This document shows positions 63,889-64,000 of a stretch of DNA of 64,000 nucleotides, one piece after another. The DNA is taken from contig NZ_RKRF01000011.1 in NCBI RefSeq assembly GCF_003843875.1, positions 124,001-188,000 of the forward strand, read 5' to 3'. The position numbers and the translations under genes are program-made. The notes under the pieces are model-generated. The model had not been told where the DNA came from. It ran no database searches and was given only the letters and a program-made list of their open reading frames with translations. Numbering within the stretch: the stretch's first letter is position 1; each line of letters starts with the position of its first letter. The stretch comes from Aquisalibacillus elongatus (lineage in GTDB: Bacteria; Bacillota; Bacilli; Bacillales; Alkalibacillaceae).

Positions 63889-64000
63889 ATGTCAGTTGAA
63901 GTAGGCAGCAAGTTGCGCGGTAAAGTTACCCGCATAACAAACTTTGGAGCATTTGTGGAATTACCAGAGGGCTCCACAGGTTTGGTGCATATTAGCGAAG
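63889..64000 (+). CDS. yabR: S1-domain RNA-binding protein YabR (3' end outside window)
   Basis: 37 residues are visible ([27 protein letters not shown]...), the start of a single S1 RNA-binding domain as in YabR/GSP13-type proteins that associate with ribosomes. AAGGAGGAG lies 11-12 bp before ATG. The gene runs off the window edge. Confidence 0.9.
   Translation, partial: MSVEVGSKLRGKVTRITNFGAFVELPEGSTGLVHISE

Overview
The window is a low-GC, Gram-positive, endospore-forming chromosome segment of the Bacillaceae type. The evidence is a block of sporulation genes (cotY/cotZ-like coat gene, yaaH, bofA, gin/csfB, yabG, sspF, spoVG, fin, spoVT, yabP, yabQ), B. subtilis-like order of the origin-proximal housekeeping genes, a serS T-box, a large Bacillus-type SRP RNA and classic sigma-A, sigma-B, sigma-G, sigma-H and sigma-K promoter motifs. 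Acidic proteins and a BCCT betaine-type transporter fit a halotolerant or halophilic member, but that is inference; I cannot name the species.

Layout. (1) 1-9.1 kb: end of an HD-GYP gene, dacA, pdxST, T-box-serS, tRNA-Ser(UGA), a 210-bp palindromic repeat, an M23 peptidase-bactofilin pair, and dck-dgk on the minus strand. (2) 9.1-25.4 kb: an accessory block between dgk and yaaH, where I would expect none from the B. subtilis order. It holds a coat gene, a CstR-controlled persulfide-detoxification cluster (cstR, TusA, DsrE, rhodanese, TusA-rhodanese, rhodanese-persulfide dioxygenase, SulP exporter), a DUF202 protein, ykfABC for murein peptide recycling, acsA with a cre site, an unknown membrane-anchored coiled-coil protein, a nucleobase permease, a solitary siderophore-type N-hydroxylase, a DJ-1/PfpI protein with a sigma-B-like promoter, and a DUF3891 protein. 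(3) 25.4-33 kb: yaaH, tadA, a BCCT transporter, SRP RNA, dnaX-ebfC-recR, bofA, gin. (4) 33-64 kb: the conserved run yaaO-tmk-darA-yaaR-holB-ricT-yabA-trmN6-rsmI, abrB, metG, tatD, yabE, rnmV-rsmA, yabG, veg, sspF, ispE, purR, spoVG, glmU-prs-ctc, pth, fin, mfd, spoVT, yabM, mazG, rqcP, yabPQ, divIC and the start of yabR.

How the parts work together. The cst cluster is the clearest regulatory unit: four 16-bp operators of the form ATACC-N6-GGTAT lie at cstR and at three downstream genes, and the repressor has Cys31 and Cys60 exactly where CstR proteins have them, so persulfide stress should induce the whole set. The housekeeping half joins replication (dnaX, holB, yabA, tmk), translation (metG, rsmI, rsmA, rnmV, pth), the envelope (ispE, glmU, yabE, divIC) and spore development.

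The most unusual structure is a family of three roughly 150-210 bp palindromic repeats (5918-6127, 44767-44913, 53710-53857). They have 16-bp terminal inverted repeats starting GTTGTTGTA and paired compensatory changes between copies, which points to a conserved folded DNA or RNA. One copy carries an extra two-hairpin insert. No transposase, prophage or CRISPR array is visible.
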